A stretch of DNA of 64,000 nucleotides from JBBECE01 sp964574935 (GCA_964574935.1 CAZNOZ010000014.1:3479-67478), one strand, 5' to 3'. Positions 25,478 to 37,227 are shown, numbered from the stretch's first letter. Numbers and translations: made by a program. The notes: generated by a model not told the origin, from the letters alone.

Positions 25478-26998
25478 TTGGAAATGCATCTGGCAATGGG
25501 CAGCAAATCCTTCGGCCACTTCAGTTTCGATTACGAGCTTGGCGCGCTGACTTGCGATGGTGCTCCGGTGAGCATTGGCCGGGCGGCGGCGGCACTGCTC
25601 GCCGCCCTGCTCGAAGCCAACGGCGCGGTCGTGGGCAAGAACGCCCTGATGGAGGCCGCCTGGCCGGGGACCGTAGTCGAGGAAGCCAACCTGACGGTGC
25701 AGATCGCGGCGCTGAGGAAAGCGCTCGGCCCATCGCCCGGCGTCATCGAGTGGATCCAGACGGTGCCGCGGGTCGGCTACCGCCTGCCACGCCCGTCGCC
25801 GGCGCCCGCCACTGGTCGCCCAGTGATCGCGGTGCTGCCGTTCGCAAATCTCAGCGCCGATCCGGAACAGGCCTATTTCGCAAGAGGGCTTACCGAGGAC
25901 CTGATCACGGCGCTCAGCCGGTTCAAGACCCTGGCGGTGACCGGACTCGGCTCCACCGCCGATCTGGCGCCGGAGGGTCTCGATGCCCGGGAGACGGCAC
26001 GTCGTCTCGGCGTGCGCTATCTGCTGCAGGGGAGCGTGCGCCGTTCGGACGCAAGGATTAGAGTTGGTGCGCAACTGGTCGAAGGCGCGACCGGCTCACA
26101 TATCTGGGCTGACCGGTTCGAAGGCGAAGGCAGGGACATATTCGATTTTCAGGATGCCATCACCGATTCAGTGACCGGGCTCATTGAGCCGCGCATCCTC
26201 AAAGCCGAGATCGAGCGGGCGCGCCGCAAGCGCCCGGAGAGCTTCGACGCCTGGGACCTTTACGTCGAGGCGCTGCCGCTCATCTATCCGCACGACCCGG
26301 CCGGGCATGACCAGGCGATTTCGCTGATGGAACGCGCCATCGAGCTCGACCCCACTTATGCGCCGGGGTTGATCATCGGTGCGTGGGCCTATGAGAAACG
26401 CTATACTTTCAATGGCAGCAACCCCGCTGACAGTCAGCGGGCACTGGAACTCACCGACGGGGCGATGGCGTCCGATCCCGGCGATGCCATGGTGCTGGCG
26501 CTGGCCGGCTGGTTCAACATCCTGCTTCGCCGCGACCTGACCGCAATCGCCTTTTGCGAGCGCGCGGTGGAACTCAATCCCAACAATCTGCTGGTGCTCA
26601 ACTTTGCCGGTCTCGCGCAGGGGCACGCCGGCGACGTCGAACTTTCGATCAAGCTCTATCAGCGGGCGCTCGAACTCAGTCCGGGTGCACCGGACAATTA
26701 TGTCAGCGAACTGGGGATCACCATCGGGCACATCAATGCCGATCGCTTCGCGGAGGCGCTCGTTTGGGCTGACCGCACGATCGCGACCTATGAAGGCTGC
26801 ACGTTCGCCCATCTCTTCCGGTCGGCCGCGTGCATGCGCCTCGGCCGTGCCGACGACGCGCGCAAGGCGCTCGCCAGGGCACGCGAGATCACGCCGGACA
26901 TTTCGATCCGCGAACTCACCAGGAGCTGCATGCGGAGCGCGGAAAAGAAGTGCGCCTATGTTCAGGCGTTGCGCGAAGCCGGGTTGAAGGAGAAGTGA
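25478..26998 (+). CDS. Winged-helix transcriptional regulator with TolB-like and TPR domains
   Basis: The 506-residue protein begins with an OmpR/CadC-type winged helix (about 8-105; GKNALMEAAWPG and VGYRLPRP are typical). A TolB-like domain follows (VIAVLPFANLSADPEQAYFA, about 118-240). C-terminal TPR-type helices run from about 260 to 480 (AIELDPTYAPG, RALELSPGAPDNY). Unlike CadC it has no clear membrane segment, so it is probably a cytoplasmic regulator sensing through protein or ligand binding. ATGs at 25484 or 25496 are alternative starts. Its targets are unknown; it lies between an intact and a broken copy of the same oxidoreductase gene. Confidence 0.82.
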   Translation: MEMHLAMGSKSFGHFSFDYELGALTCDGAPVSIGRAAAALLAALLEANGAVVGKNALMEAAWPGTVVEEANLTVQIAALRKALGPSPGVIEWIQTVPRVGYRLPRPSPAPATGRPVIAVLPFANLSADPEQAYFARGLTEDLITALSRFKTLAVTGLGSTADLAPEGLDARETARRLGVRYLLQGSVRRSDARIRVGAQLVEGATGSHIWADRFEGEGRDIFDFQDAITDSVTGLIEPRILKAEIERARRKRPESFDAWDLYVEALPLIYPHDPAGHDQAISLMERAIELDPTYAPGLIIGAWAYEKRYTFNGSNPADSQRALELTDGAMASDPGDAMVLALAGWFNILLRRDLTAIAFCERAVELNPNNLLVLNFAGLAQGHAGDVELSIKLYQRALELSPGAPDNYVSELGITIGHINADRFAEALVWADRTIATYEGCTFAHLFRSAACMRLGRADDARKALARAREITPDISIRELTRSCMRSAEKKCAYVQALREAGLKEK

Positions 26999-27135
26999 AG
27001 AAGCGGCTGTGACCGCGCGGGTGCGGTGCGGCCAACCAACATCAGATTAGGCGCTCACCCGGCCTGCGCGGCGACCTCTCCTCGGAGGGGCAAGGTGAAG
27101 TCGATCTCGAAGCCCGTCACCCTAGCCAAGGCGCA

Positions 27136-28272
<1,137 letters not shown>

Positions 28273-28282
28273 GTGCGCCTCC

Positions 28283-29335
28283 CTAGATCCCGAGCAATCG
28301 CTTGTTGGCCGCCTTGTCCGTGCCGCCGGCCGCGAAGTCGTCGAAGGCGCGTTCCGTCACCCGAATGATGTGGTCTTCGATGAACGGTGCGCCCTCGGCC
28401 GCGCCCTGCTCGGGGTGCTTGATGGCGCACTCCCATTCCAGCACCGCCCAGGAACCGTAGTCGTACTGGGCGAGCTTGGTGAAGATGCCGCCGAAATCGA
28501 CGTGTCCGTCACCCAGCGACCGAAAGCGGCCGGCCCGGTTCACCCACGACTGGAAGCCCGAATAGACGCCCTGCTTGCCGTTGGGATTGAACTCGGCGTC
28601 CTTCACGTGAAAGGCATAGATGCGGTCGTGATAGAAGTCGATGAACTCGAGATAGTCGAGCTGCTGCAGCACGAAGTGCGACGGGTCGTAGTTGATCCCG
28701 CACGCCTCGTGGCCGTCGACCCGCTCGAGCAGCATCTCGAAGGTCGCCCCGTCCATCACGTCCTCGCCCGGATGCAGTTCGAACCCGATGCGCACGCCTT
28801 CGGCGGCCGAGGCGTCGAACAGCGGCTTCCAGCGCCGCGCCAGTTCGTCGAAGGCATCGTCGATCAGACCCGCCGGCCGTTGCGGCCAGGGATAGACGAA
28901 CGGCCACACCAGCGCCCCGGTGAACGACACCTGCGTCGTCAGCCCCATATGCCGGCTGGCCTTGGCGGCATTGACGATCTGGCCCTCCGCCCATTCCTGG
29001 CGCGCCGCCGGATTGCCATGCACTTTGGACGGCGCAAAACCGTCGAACGGCTCGTTGTAGGCGGGATGGACGGCCACCAGCTGCCCCTGAAGATGCGTCG
29101 ACAGCTCGGTGATTTCGAGCCCGTGGCCCTTGGCGATGCCGACGATCTCGTCGCAATAGTCCTTTGAGTCCGCGGCCTTGTCGAGATCGAAAAGGCGCCC
29201 GTCCCAGCTCGGAATCTGCACGCCCTTGTAGCCGTGTCCGGCGGCCCAGCCGCACATCCCGTCGAACGAATTGTACGGAGCCTCGTCGCCGGCGAACTGC
29301 GCCAGAAAGATCGCTGGCCCCTTCATCGTCTTCAT
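28283..29335 (-). CDS. Sugar phosphate isomerase/epimerase (TIM barrel)
   Basis: The 350-residue AP-endonuclease-2-type TIM barrel has segments IGFELHPGEDVMDG, INYDPSHF and YAFHVKDAEF that carry the Glu, Asp and His ligands of the metal site. The ATG at 29335 is supported by a strong AGGAGG site. The frame open to 29509 adds residues unlike the family. It belongs to the same operon as the oxidoreductase downstream. This subgroup is a common neighbour of Gfo/Idh/MocA genes, and its exact reaction is unknown. Confidence 0.87.
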   Translation of the reverse strand: MKTMKGPAIFLAQFAGDEAPYNSFDGMCGWAAGHGYKGVQIPSWDGRLFDLDKAADSKDYCDEIVGIAKGHGLEITELSTHLQGQLVAVHPAYNEPFDGFAPSKVHGNPAARQEWAEGQIVNAAKASRHMGLTTQVSFTGALVWPFVYPWPQRPAGLIDDAFDELARRWKPLFDASAAEGVRIGFELHPGEDVMDGATFEMLLERVDGHEACGINYDPSHFVLQQLDYLEFIDFYHDRIYAFHVKDAEFNPNGKQGVYSGFQSWVNRAGRFRSLGDGHVDFGGIFTKLAQYDYGSWAVLEWECAIKHPEQGAAEGAPFIEDHIIRVTERAFDDFAAGGTDKAANKRLLGI

Positions 29336-29415
29336 CGTGTTGCCTCCTTGCACAATGCGGTACCAAACAAGAGCGAAGCGCTTCGCGGCGACCCTCACCC
29401 CCGGTTTCGAGCGTT

Positions 29416-30266
29416 CTAACCGGTTCGGGCCGCCGAACGCCAGCCCTCGGAAATCAGCCGGTAAGCCCCCTCGTAGACATCCTCGGGACGCGCGAACAGC
29501 GGCCGCCATACCTTCGTCGCCGCGGCGATCTCGGGCATCGCCGAACCGAACGCCTCGACGGTCAGCCAGCCGTCATAGCCGCCGCCCCTGAGCGCCTCGA
29601 AGATCGGCTGAAAGGCGATGTGGCCGGCCCCCGGGGTGCCGCGGTTGTTCTCGGTGATATGCACGTGGCGGATGTGGTCGATGGTTTTCGCGACCAGCGC
29701 CGGCACGTCGTTTTCCTCGATATTGGTGTGGAAGGTGTCGAAGAGATACCCGTAGTTCGGCTCGTCGACCCGCTCGGCGAGCGCCACTGCCTGCTCGATG
29801 GTATTGAGAAAATAGCACTCGAAGCGGTTGAGCGGCTCGACCGCCAGACTCACCCCGAGCGGGGCGGCGTATTGCGCCGCCTCTTTGTGCACCTCGGCGC
29901 AGCGGGCGACTTCGTCCTGGGTCGGACCGGCGCCCGAGAATTCGCCGAGCGGCTGGTGGAACGGCCCGCACAAGACGTCGCCGCCGATCGCCGCCGTGCA
30001 CTCGATAAGCCATTTGAGATGCTCGAGCGCCGCCTCCCGCACCGCCTTGTCAGGCGAAATAGCGCTTCCGCCCGCCATCACGCCGACCCCCGTGGTGGCC
30101 AGACCCGCCTCGCTGAGCTTTCGCCCCAGCGCCTCGTAGCCGCCGACCTCGCCCTCGAAGATCGGGATTTCGATCCCGTCGTAGCCGGTCGCCTTGAGCG
30201 CCTCGATGATGGGCCAGTGCGCGTCCGTGGCGTGCGTGGTCCACAGCAGGAGATCGAACCCGATCC

Positions 30267-30282
<16 letters not shown>
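29416..30282 (-). CDS. Sugar phosphate isomerase/epimerase, D-tagatose/psicose 3-epimerase-like
   Basis: The 288-residue TIM barrel has VEPLNRFECYFLNT, GYLFDTFHTNIEE and HVHITENNRGTPG, which match the metal-site strands of ketose 3-epimerases of the DTE/DPE type. The start is uncertain. The ATG at 30282 overlaps the preceding oxidoreductase by 16 bp, while a GTG at 30270 would give a tight GTGA coupling. Context suggests isomerisation or epimerisation of a keto-sugar made by the neighbouring oxidoreductases. Confidence 0.85.
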
Positions 30283-31400
<1,118 letters not shown>

Positions 31401-31429
31401 TGCGTCCTCCCCGATTTCAGCGCGCCGGG

Positions 31430-32485
31430 CTATTCGCGCCAGCCATGCGCCTGCCTGACCTTGGCCAGGGTCCCCAGCACCTTGTTCCAGGTTTCCTGGG
31501 CTTCCATCACCGAATTGGGGAACATGCAGCCGTCCCAGCAGATGTGGCGCATGGTCCGGGTCAGTTCGCCATCCGCGCCGCGCAGCCAGTAGCCGGCGTG
31601 CCTGACCACGTCGAGCCGGCCGTTGGGGTCGTCGATCTGGCAGTGCCGGCCGGTCTTCTCGTGGCTGCCCGAGCCGAAGGTCGTGCCGTCGTTCTGCGCC
31701 ACGTGGAAATCTAGGGTCCAGGGGCGCAAGGCGTCGGCGACCTTGTGATAGGCCGCATCCAGCGCCTCGGCGTCGGACCATTCGAAATCCTCGGGCAGGA
31801 GGCGGTCCTCGGGCGCGTTGGCGCCGAGCACGAACAGCATCGAGTGCGCCATGTCGGCCTGGTAGCCGACGACGCCCGGCATGCCGACCATTTCCAGGAG
31901 CTCGACATTCTTGCGCCAGGAATGCATGCCGCCCCAGCAGATCTCGCCTTCCGCGACGATGATCTCGCCATGATCCCGGGCGATGTGGCCGGCCTCCCGG
32001 AACGTGTCGGCGATCTTTTTGGTATTGCCTTCCGGGTCGGCGAGCCACGCCTCGACGCCGACCGATGAATCCACCCGCACCCCGCCGGTCGGCCGGATGC
32101 CGATCTCGCGCATCTGGCGGCCGATATTGCACGCCTTGCGCACCTGCGTGAGGAACCGTTGGCGCTCTTCGTCGTCGCCCATCGCCGAGCCGCCGCCGGC
32201 GCCGTCCCAGATCGGCGCCACGAACGAGCCGACCTTGAGCCCATACGAGGCGATATGCTCGCTCATTCGCCTGACCTCGCCCTCGTCGCTGTCGATGTCG
32301 AAATGCGGGGCGGTGACGAACAGATCAATGCCGTCGAACTTCTCCCCGTCCACCTCGGCGTTCGCCGTCAGCTTCAAAAAGGTGTCGAGCGGAATGATCG
32401 GCTCGGAATCCGGCGTGCCCTTGCCGACGATCCCTGGCCAGGCGGCATTGTGCAGCTTCGGGTAGTTGTTGGTTGGCTCGGCCAT
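31430..32485 (-). CDS. Sugar phosphate isomerase/epimerase-like TIM barrel
   Basis: The 351-residue protein is first in the five-gene operon. TIM-barrel segments include IDLFVTAPHFDIDSDEG, EIIVAEGEICWGGMH and VVGYQADMAHSMLFV. It is more distant from the other three barrels in this region and lacks the simple IolE look. The ATG at 32485 has a good GGGAGGGG site. The 222 bp upstream hold the likely promoter and no gene. Function is inferred only from fold and context. Confidence 0.8.
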   Translation of the reverse strand: MAEPTNNYPKLHNAAWPGIVGKGTPDSEPIIPLDTFLKLTANAEVDGEKFDGIDLFVTAPHFDIDSDEGEVRRMSEHIASYGLKVGSFVAPIWDGAGGGSAMGDDEERQRFLTQVRKACNIGRQMREIGIRPTGGVRVDSSVGVEAWLADPEGNTKKIADTFREAGHIARDHGEIIVAEGEICWGGMHSWRKNVELLEMVGMPGVVGYQADMAHSMLFVLGANAPEDRLLPEDFEWSDAEALDAAYHKVADALRPWTLDFHVAQNDGTTFGSGSHEKTGRHCQIDDPNGRLDVVRHAGYWLRGADGELTRTMRHICWDGCMFPNSVMEAQETWNKVLGTLAKVRQAHGWRE

Positions 32486-32707
32486 TGGTTTCCCCTCCCT
32501 GGGCTCCGGTCTGTTCCGAGCGGACCGGATTTCCCTTTCGAACGTATCACCATGATCGGCAGGTCTCAAAAGCCGGCGCAAGCCAAATCGTCATCTTCCG
32601 GTCGGTCGCCCGTCTCCGGATGTCGCTCGAGCCGGGGCCGGGATCCCGCACAATGGCCCTTCCCCCGCCGGCCCGTCTCCCGCGCCGCTGCCGCGCGGCA
32701 AGGGCGG

Positions 32708-33532
32708 CTAGGCAGCCGACGCGATCATCCGCGTCAGGCATCGGCCGGTGATGGAATTCGGATCGCCCAGATCGCGCACGGCATCCATGTGATTGCGCGC
32801 GACAATCACGGTCTGCGAGACCTTCGAGCCTTGCTCGGTCAGATACCTGGCGAAGGCGTCGGCCTGGGCGTGAAAGGGCTCCGTTTCCCTGGCCCCGACA
32901 AGAATGGAAACAGAGGTCGCGGGGTCGTGCGTTCGCTTGCATGGTGAAAACGCGTCGACCTCCGCGTCGGTGAGGCCGATCTCGGACTTGAGGAAGCAAT
33001 CCTGCAGCGGCTCCAGATCGTAGACGCCGCCCAGCAGCAGCGCCGATTTGATTCCCGATGGCACCGCGTCGTCGCTGAACAGGCACGTGGCGAGTTGCGC
33101 ACCGGCGGAATGCCCGCTGACACTCAGGCGCGAAGCGTCGCCGCCCTGTTCGCCGATATGGTCCGCCACCCACCGCCTGGCCCGCCGCACCTGATCGACA
33201 ATTGTCGCCAGCCGAACCGCCGGCATCAGCGCGTAGTCGACGATGACCGCAATCGCGCCCGCCGCGACGACGCCTTCGGCGATGTAGGAGTAGTCGTTTT
33301 TGGAAAACATGCGCCAGTAGCCGCCATGGAAGAACATGTGCACCGGCGCCCCTCCGTTCGCATCCTCGGGAATGAACACATCGAGCCTCTCCGAGGGCTC
33401 GTCGCCATAGGCAATATCCGCCTTCATCGGCAGGGCCGAACGGGTCGCCGCGCTGCGCACCCTCAGATCGTCGACGATGGCGTCGAAGTCCGCGACATGC
33501 CCACGAATGCGAAAGGGATCGGTTTCCACCAT
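32708..33532 (-). CDS. Alpha/beta hydrolase (esterase / kynurenine formamidase-like)
   Basis: The 274-residue serine hydrolase has the oxyanion-hole motif HGGYWR (69-74) and nucleophile Ser142 in SGHSAGAQLA; the likely catalytic His is in VARNHMDAV. HGGYWR is typical of formamidase- and carbamate-hydrolase-like esterases. The gene follows an aldehyde dehydrogenase and an iron-type alcohol dehydrogenase on the same strand, with a 6-bp gap to the former. It may therefore release a hydroxy acid or alcohol that these two enzymes oxidise. Confidence 0.83.
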   Translation of the reverse strand: MVETDPFRIRGHVADFDAIVDDLRVRSAATRSALPMKADIAYGDEPSERLDVFIPEDANGGAPVHMFFHGGYWRMFSKNDYSYIAEGVVAAGAIAVIVDYALMPAVRLATIVDQVRRARRWVADHIGEQGGDASRLSVSGHSAGAQLATCLFSDDAVPSGIKSALLLGGVYDLEPLQDCFLKSEIGLTDAEVDAFSPCKRTHDPATSVSILVGARETEPFHAQADAFARYLTEQGSKVSQTVIVARNHMDAVRDLGDPNSITGRCLTRMIASAA

Positions 33533-33538
33533 TTCCCC

Positions 33539-34996
33539 CTACAGGCTGGAGGCGATGTACTTCGCCTCCAGAAACTCTCTGATGCCGTGGTGCTGACCGC
33601 CTTCGCGCCCGAGCCCGCTTTGCTTGACGCCGCCGAACGGCGCCGCCGGATCGGACACCAGGCCGCGATTGAGCCCGATCATGCCCGCCTCGACCGCACC
33701 CGCGACGCGCAGCCCGCGGGAGATGTCGCGCGTGTAGATATAGGCGGCGAGCCCGTATTCGGTGTGATTGGCCAGGGCGATCACCTCTTCCTCGGTAACG
33801 AAGCGGGTCACCGGCGCCACCGGCCCGAAGATCTCCTCGCCGGCCATGGCGGCGTCGGGCGGCACGTCGGCGAGCACGGTCGGCGGATAGTAAAAGCCCC
33901 GGTTGCTCGACGCGGTACCGCCGCAGACCAGCCGCGCGCCCTTGCCCAGCGCGTCGGCGACCAGTTCCTCGATCTTTTCGACCGCCGTGCGGTTGATCAT
34001 CGGCCCGCACTCGGTCGCCGGGTCGGCGCCGGCGCCCACCTTCAGGGCCGACATGCGCTCGGTCAGCCCGGCGACGAAGGCGTCGTGAATGCCCGCCTGC
34101 GCATAGATGCGGTTGGCCGCCGTGCACGCCTCGCCGGCATTGCGCATCTTGGCGATCATGGCGCCGTCGAGCGCGGCATCGAGATCGGCATCGTCGAAGA
34201 CGATGAACGGCGCGTTGCCCCCCAGCTCCATCGAGCAGGAGATGACGTTCTTGGCCGCCTCGGCCAAAAGGACGCGCCCGACGCTTGTCGAGCCGGTGAA
34301 GGACAACTTGCGCACCCGCGGATCGGCGAGGATTTGCGCCATCAGCGGGCCGGGCTTGGTGGTGGTCAGGACGTTCACCACCCCCGCCGGCACGCCGGCC
34401 TCCTCGTAGAGCGCGGCGAGCGCATAGGCGGTCAGCGGCGTCTCGGTCGCCGGTTTCAGGATCACCGTGCAGCCGGCGGCCAGGGCCGGCGCGATCTTGC
34501 GCGTCGCCATGGCGGCGGGGAAATTCCACGGCGTGATCATCAGACAGATGCCCATCGGCTGATAGTCGATCACGATCCGGTTGGTGCCCGCCGGCGCGGT
34601 GCCGAATTCACCGGTGACGCGCACCGCCTCTTCGGCATTCCAGCGGAAGAACTCCGCCGCATAGGCGACCTCTCCCTTCGCATCCGGGAGCGCCTTGCCG
34701 TTCTCCATCGAAATCAGGGTTGCCAGCATCTCCGCGCGCCCGACCATGAGCTCGAAGCAGCGGCGCAGGATCTCCGAACGTTCGCGCGGCGCCGTCTGAC
34801 GCCACCCTTGCGCCGCCTCGGCGGCGGCCTCGATCGCCGCCGCCGCGTCCTCGGCAGACGCGTCGGGCACCGCCGCCAACACGGCCTCGGTGGACGGATC
34901 GATGACGTCGATGAGCTCGCCGCTGCGCGCTGGCGCCCACTGGCCGCCGATATAGAGCCCTTTCGAAATCGCCTTGGGATCGGGGAGCACGTTCAT
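33539..34996 (-). CDS. NAD(P)-dependent (succinate-)semialdehyde dehydrogenase
   Basis: The 485-residue aldehyde dehydrogenase has TPWNFP (155-160), FTGSTSVG, general base Glu257 in MELGG and catalytic Cys291 in NAGEACTAANR. The length and the N-terminal GLYIGGQWAPA fit the GabD-type succinate semialdehyde dehydrogenase branch, though related semialdehydes are possible. It sits between an iron-containing alcohol dehydrogenase and a hydrolase, so it probably oxidises the aldehyde formed by the former. Confidence 0.88.
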   Translation of the reverse strand: MNVLPDPKAISKGLYIGGQWAPARSGELIDVIDPSTEAVLAAVPDASAEDAAAAIEAAAEAAQGWRQTAPRERSEILRRCFELMVGRAEMLATLISMENGKALPDAKGEVAYAAEFFRWNAEEAVRVTGEFGTAPAGTNRIVIDYQPMGICLMITPWNFPAAMATRKIAPALAAGCTVILKPATETPLTAYALAALYEEAGVPAGVVNVLTTTKPGPLMAQILADPRVRKLSFTGSTSVGRVLLAEAAKNVISCSMELGGNAPFIVFDDADLDAALDGAMIAKMRNAGEACTAANRIYAQAGIHDAFVAGLTERMSALKVGAGADPATECGPMINRTAVEKIEELVADALGKGARLVCGGTASSNRGFYYPPTVLADVPPDAAMAGEEIFGPVAPVTRFVTEEEVIALANHTEYGLAAYIYTRDISRGLRVAGAVEAGMIGLNRGLVSDPAAPFGGVKQSGLGREGGQHHGIREFLEAKYIASSL

Positions 34997-35011
34997 CTTC
35001 GCCTTCCGGGT

Positions 35012-36238
35012 CTACGCGGGGACCGCCGCGAGGTCGCCGTCATAGGCGGCCTGCATCAGGTGTTTCATCGCCGTGAGATCGAACGGCCGGGGGTTGTTCT
35101 TGATCAGGCGATCGATGCCGACGGCCTGTTCGGCGGACCACTCGAGCTGGTCGCGGGCAAGCCCGAGCGCCTGCAACGTCGGATCGATCCCGATCGCGTC
35201 GAAAATCCTCTTCACCTCCGCGATCGCGGCGTCCGCCGCCTGCCTGGTACTCTGCCCGTCGTGGCTGACCCCCAGCGCCGCCGCGACCTGAGCCATCTCG
35301 GGCTCGCGGGCGGGCCGGTTGTAGGTCAACACATAGGGCAGGACGCAGGCGACCCCGAGACCGTGCGCGGTGTGGGTGAGTGCGCCGACCGGATACTGGA
35401 TGGCATGCGCCGCGGCGGTGCCGGCGGTGCCGAATGCGCAACCGGCGGCCAGTGAAGCCAACATGACGTCCGCCCGCGCATCTTCGTTGCCGCCGTCCTT
35501 GACCGCCGCCTCGAGGCTGCGGCCGAGCAGCCCGATGGCAAGCAGCGCGTAATGGTCGGTCAGGGCGCTTTTGCCCACGAAGACATGCTGCTGCGCCAGT
35601 TCCGGCGTCGGATCGCGGCGAATGGCGGTGAAGGCCTCGATGGCGTGGGTGAGGGCATCGGCGCCGACGGCGGCGCTGAGCTCCGGCGGGCAGGTCAGGG
35701 TCAGCTCCGGATCGCAAAGCGCCACCGCGGCGATCAGATGCGGGCTCGAAATGCCGACCTTGAGCGTTCGGTCCGGATCGGAGATCACCGCCACCGGCGT
35801 CACCTCCGAGCCGGTTCCGGCGGTGGTCGGCACGGCGATCACCGGCAACGTCGGCCCTGGCACCTTGAATTCCCCGTAATAGTCCGGCAGCGCGCCGCCA
35901 TGGCTGAGCAGCAATGCCGCGCACTTGGCGTAGTCCAGGCAGCTGCCGCCGCCGATGCCGATGACCATGTCGGCGGCAAAATCGCCGATCTCGGCGACGC
36001 CGGCGGCAACCGTTTCCCGGGGGACGTCCGGTTGCACCCGGTCATGCACCTGCACTTCGATCGAAGCCGCCTCGAGCCCGGCCGTCATTTCCGCGAACGT
36101 TCCGGTCGCCGCGAAGCGCGCGTCCGTGCACACCAATGCCCGCCGGCCGAATTTCGCCGCCGCAGCGGCAAGGGCGCGCCGCTGACCCGTGCCGAAGAGG
36201 ATTTCGCGCGGCAGCCTAAGCGCGGCGAACTGTGACAT
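35012..36238 (-). CDS. Iron-containing alcohol dehydrogenase (group III)
   Basis: The protein of about 408 residues has the NAD-binding GIGGGSCLDYAKC and PTTAGTGSEVTPVAVI. Metal-binding histidines lie in DALTHAIEAF and in the AAHAIQYP to HTAHGLG segment, all hallmarks of Fe-type ADHs. 4-Hydroxybutyrate dehydrogenase is in this family, and the adjacent semialdehyde dehydrogenase makes that a reasonable guess. The start may be 36238 or an ATG three codons earlier at 36247. It heads a three-gene operon divergent from a GntR regulator. Confidence 0.88.
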   Translation of the reverse strand: MSQFAALRLPREILFGTGQRRALAAAAAKFGRRALVCTDARFAATGTFAEMTAGLEAASIEVQVHDRVQPDVPRETVAAGVAEIGDFAADMVIGIGGGSCLDYAKCAALLLSHGGALPDYYGEFKVPGPTLPVIAVPTTAGTGSEVTPVAVISDPDRTLKVGISSPHLIAAVALCDPELTLTCPPELSAAVGADALTHAIEAFTAIRRDPTPELAQQHVFVGKSALTDHYALLAIGLLGRSLEAAVKDGGNEDARADVMLASLAAGCAFGTAGTAAAHAIQYPVGALTHTAHGLGVACVLPYVLTYNRPAREPEMAQVAAALGVSHDGQSTRQAADAAIAEVKRIFDAIGIDPTLQALGLARDQLEWSAEQAVGIDRLIKNNPRPFDLTAMKHLMQAAYDGDLAAVPA

Positions 36239-36352
36239 GATCGCCAATCCCCCCGAGCCCGGGCCTCATCCGCGCGGCGATTCGGCCTCGACGCGGCGCA
36301 CGGGCGGTTTCGACTTTTCGTTGCATCTGGGACGCCTCGCGTTCCAGACTTC

Positions 36353-36368
36353 ATATCCTATAGGATAT
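36353..36368. promoter_or_regulatory. 16-bp perfect palindrome, probable GntR operator
   Basis: ATATCCTATAGGATAT is fully self-complementary. It sits in the 153-bp divergent region between the alcohol dehydrogenase and gntR genes, 24 bp before the GntR start at 36392. Position, symmetry and AT content in GC-rich DNA fit an autoregulated GntR-family operator. The link to this regulator is inferred. Confidence 0.65.
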
Positions 36369-36391
36369 CGTATTGTACAGGCGCGAGCATC

Positions 36392-37123
36392 ATGTTAGTG
36401 ACGGTTTGTGTCAAGGGTCCCGAACCAGCGACCATGGAATTGAAGCAGGCCGACAGCTTTGAAGCGGGAGGCGCGATCCCCCGGCCGGTCTCTTTGGCGG
36501 GGGGCGTCTACGACGCCATTTTCGGGCAGCTGATGTCGCTGCGGATCGCGCCGGGCTCGCGCATCACCGTCGATAGCCTGGTCAAGGAACTCAACGTCTC
36601 CCAAACGCCCATCCGCGAGGCGCTGGGACGCCTCGAAGGCGAGGGGCTGGTCACCCGGACGCATTTGATCGGCTACCGCGCCGCCCCGCAAATCACCCGC
36701 AGCCAGTTCGACGATTTGTATGAACTGCGGTTGCTTCTCGAACCCGAGGCCGCCGCCAGCGCCGCGCAGCGAATCGACGACGATGACTTCGCGCATCTGC
36801 GCCAGCTCGCCGACGTGATGGCCGCCGATGACGACGGCGATGCGCAAGTCCGCTACTCGAACTTCGCCCGCAAGGACGCCGACTTTCACGACCGCATTCT
36901 GGCGATCGCCGGCAATGCGCTGATCCGCGAAACCTTGCGCCTTCAGCATACGCATTTCCACATATTCCGATTGATGTTTCACTGGCGGGTGACCGCGGAA
37001 GCTCTCGACGAGCACGGCGCAATCATGGATGCTCTGGGGCGCCGGGAGCCTGCGGCGGCCCGCGTCGCGATGCGCCAGCACATCAAGAGCTCGCAGGCCC
37101 GGCTGCTGCCGGCGTTTACCTGA
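36392..37123 (+). CDS. GntR family regulator, FCD subfamily
   Basis: The 243-residue regulator has an N-terminal winged helix (LNVSQTPIREALGRLEGEGL is the recognition region). The C-terminal FCD domain has the metal/ligand-site residues of DADFHDRIL and HGAIMDAL. An internal ATG at 36434 is an alternative start and would leave the palindrome further upstream. It is divergent from the hydrolase/dehydrogenase operon and probably controls it in response to a carboxylic acid, the usual effector class for FCD proteins. Confidence 0.88.
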   Translation: MLVTVCVKGPEPATMELKQADSFEAGGAIPRPVSLAGGVYDAIFGQLMSLRIAPGSRITVDSLVKELNVSQTPIREALGRLEGEGLVTRTHLIGYRAAPQITRSQFDDLYELRLLLEPEAAASAAQRIDDDDFAHLRQLADVMAADDDGDAQVRYSNFARKDADFHDRILAIAGNALIRETLRLQHTHFHIFRLMFHWRVTAEALDEHGAIMDALGRREPAAARVAMRQHIKSSQARLLPAFT

Positions 37124-37227
37124 CCCGCGCCAGCGAGGGAGCTTGGCTCATGGCCAAAAAGCATCACAAGAAAAACGGAGCGAAACGCAGGTCCAGCGAT
37201 GCTCCGCCCAACCAGGAGGTAACTTCA

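Noticed and set aside
27053..27107. Interspersed repeat element near CTCTCCTCGGAGGGG
   Set aside because: It resembles palindromic elements common in rhizobial genomes, but only one imperfect copy is seen here, so a repeat family cannot be supported from this window.
33095..35455. A 786-codon plus-strand open frame
   Set aside because: It runs antisense across the hydrolase, aldehyde dehydrogenase and alcohol dehydrogenase genes, which have clear family motifs. Its product is His/Arg/Gly-rich without any domain. GC-rich codon bias keeps antisense frames open.
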